From NCBI GenBank assembly GCA_954871525.1, contig OX940863.1:38674501-38738500 (forward strand): a DNA stretch of 64,000 nt, in the 5' to 3' direction. Numbering within the stretch: the first letter of the stretch is position 1; each line of letters begins with the position of its first letter. The DNA comes from Parietaria judaica. Lineage: Eukaryota; Streptophyta; Magnoliopsida; Rosales; Urticaceae. Below are positions 62,680-64,000 of this stretch, one piece after another. The position numbers were made by a program, and so were the translations under genes. The notes beneath the pieces were generated by a model. It saw only the letters and a program-made list of their open reading frames with translations. It had not been told where the DNA came from and did not search any database.

Positions 62680-64000
62680 ATGCCAGTTAAAATGTCCTTC
62701 GACAAACAAGAAATGGAAAAGTCTGCTCTGACGCTTAAGTCTCAAAATCAAAGCAATCTGGTAAAAGTCACAAAATCCCTAAGCAAGTTGGCCATGAGTG
62801 GATCTTCGGAGAAACTTGGAATGGCAGATCAGAATGCTATAAGCTCTCTAAACAAGAGGAAGAGAATTGATGGAAACCAGGAAGAATTCTTCCAGAATGG
62901 GAGTACAAGTAATGTTGATCGTTCAACATTAGAATCATGTTTCGTGGACAACTCATCCTTCAACTGGATCTTGGATTCAGGAGCAAACGATCATGCGTGC
63001 AATTCTCTTCAATCTCTTGACAAATTAGAAGAGATAAATGAAGGACCAACTTTAAAAGTAGGAAACGGGGAATTCCTACAAGCAAAAGCAGTAGGAAATT
63101 TGCGACTGACATTTGGAAATAAATTTTTATTTGTTGATAATGTGTACTATTATCCAAATGTCTACGGAAATATACTTTCTGCTTTTCTGTTGTACAAACA
63201 AGGATATACTCTAAAATTTCGTGGATCCCATTGGGTCATCACAAAGGATGGGGTATATATATTTGTACTGCTAAAGCAGAATCATGTATGAATGCTGAAA
63301 TGTTTAAATTGGCAATGCCAAAGTCAGTCAAGAAACCCAAGATTTATAATGATGTTCAAACGTACATGTGGCATTTAAGATTGGGTCATATTAATCTAGA
63401 CAGGATAAACAGGCTGGTAAAGGATGGACCCCTTAAAGAACTAACAATCGGTTCTTTGCCTGTTTGCGAATCCTGTATAGAGGCTAAAATGACTAAGAGA
63501 CCTTTTTCGGCAAAAGGTCAAAGAGCCACTAAACCATTAGAACTCGTCCATTCAGATGTATGTGGTCCCATGAACATACAAGGAAGAGGAGGAATTGAAT
63601 ACTTCGTCACTTTTATTGACTATTATTCAAGATATGGTTATGTTTATCTCATGGCTAAGAAATCTGAAACCTTGGGTAAGTTCAGAGAATTTCTAGCAGA
63701 GGCTGAGAATCAACTTGGACTATCATTGAAGTCTCTTCGATCTGATCGAGGAGGAGAATACCTAGATCACGAGTTCTGCGACCTCCTGATCGAGAAAGGT
63801 ATAACATCTAAACTGACTGCTCCTGGCACACCGAAACAAAATGGTGTTGCAGAAAGGAGAAATAGGACCTTACTGGAAATGGTAAGGTCAATGTTAAGTT
63901 ATTCATCACTACCCAATTCATTCTGGGGATATGCTTTGTTGACGGCTACGAATATTCTAAATGTTGTACCGTCAAAGTCTGTTTCTAAAACGCCCGTCGA
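62680..64000 (+). pseudogene. Ty1/copia pol fragment: protease, GAG-pre-integrase, integrase core (partial)
   Basis: An open frame from 62680 to 63291 carries an aspartic protease site, WILDSGANDHACNS (copia normally has DSGA.DH). One base shift near 63245-63255 moves to the frame that stays open to the window end. There the zinc-binding HHCC module is visible (WHLRLGHINLDRI ... CESCIEAKM). The integrase core follows with D (LVHSDVCGPM), D (LRSDRGGEYLDHEF) and E (NGVAERRNRTLLEM), so the DDE triad is intact. Reverse transcriptase and RNase H would lie beyond 64000. Apart from the frameshift and the lack of gag it looks young. Confidence 0.88.

Larger units (their letters stand above)
57807..64000 (+). 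mobile_element. Ty1/copia retrotransposon, 5' portion (continues past the window)
   Basis: Order: LTR (57807-60767), primer-binding site (60770-60782), long leader, then protease and integrase in copia order. The 3' half, second LTR and target duplication lie beyond the window. It inserted at, or just beyond, the outer edge of the right inverted arm. No gag frame can be read between 60.78 and 62.68 kb. Confidence 0.85.

Overview
The window is plant nuclear DNA, most likely from a eudicot. It is AT-rich and intron-bearing, and it holds Ty1/copia and Ty3/gypsy LTRs, F-box genes with F-box-associated domains, and plant-specific transposon protein families (Transposase_24, Ulp1/C48, DUF8039, Transposase_28-like, Transposase_32-like). 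I see no intact host gene, tRNA, rRNA or CRISPR array. It reads as a nested transposon block, probably heterochromatic.

The main structure is a very large inverted repeat. The left arm (about 2.38-19.65 kb) matches the reverse complement of the right arm (about 33.65-57.80 kb). Going inward, both arms carry the same series: an array of the palindromic motif AACCGCGGCT; a Transposase_24 gene (with DUF8039 and Ulp1 only on the left); a second array; a Transposase_28/gag-like gene; F-box gene A; F-box gene B; a Transposase_32-like gene; and a last array. Exact CCGCGG occurs about 70 times by hand count, all inside the arms or in the extra block at 31.9-33.65 kb. It is absent from the LTR elements. 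Every gene in the arms is broken. Some defects are shared by both arms (TGA at codon 28 of F-box A), so they predate the inverted duplication.

The arms have since diverged. The right arm gained a gypsy solo LTR (46903-48359, target duplication ATCAC). A segment of about 3.03 kb, holding F-box B and most of that LTR, was then amplified to four tandem units (35961-47989). The left arm gained a copia solo LTR (15248-17904, target duplication GCGTG) inside the Transposase_32-like gene, and lost about 380 bp of that gene.

The centre (19.65-31.9 kb) is nested LTR DNA: a degraded copia-like element on the plus strand (19.65-23.2 kb); a copia solo LTR (23178-25837, target duplication ATTGG); a short internal region with degenerate tandem repeats of about 90 bp and a minus-strand primer-binding site; and a further copia LTR (26804-31542), itself split by a gypsy-type solo LTR (29280-31252, target duplication CTTAG).

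The left flank (1-2.3 kb) holds LTR fragments. The right flank (57807-64000) is the 5' part of a Ty1/copia element: an unusual LTR with mirrored ends, a clear tRNA-Met-type primer-binding site, a GC-rich leader, and protease and integrase coding sequence that runs off the window. This element cuts the outer end of the right arm, so the true end of the inverted repeat may lie outside the window.
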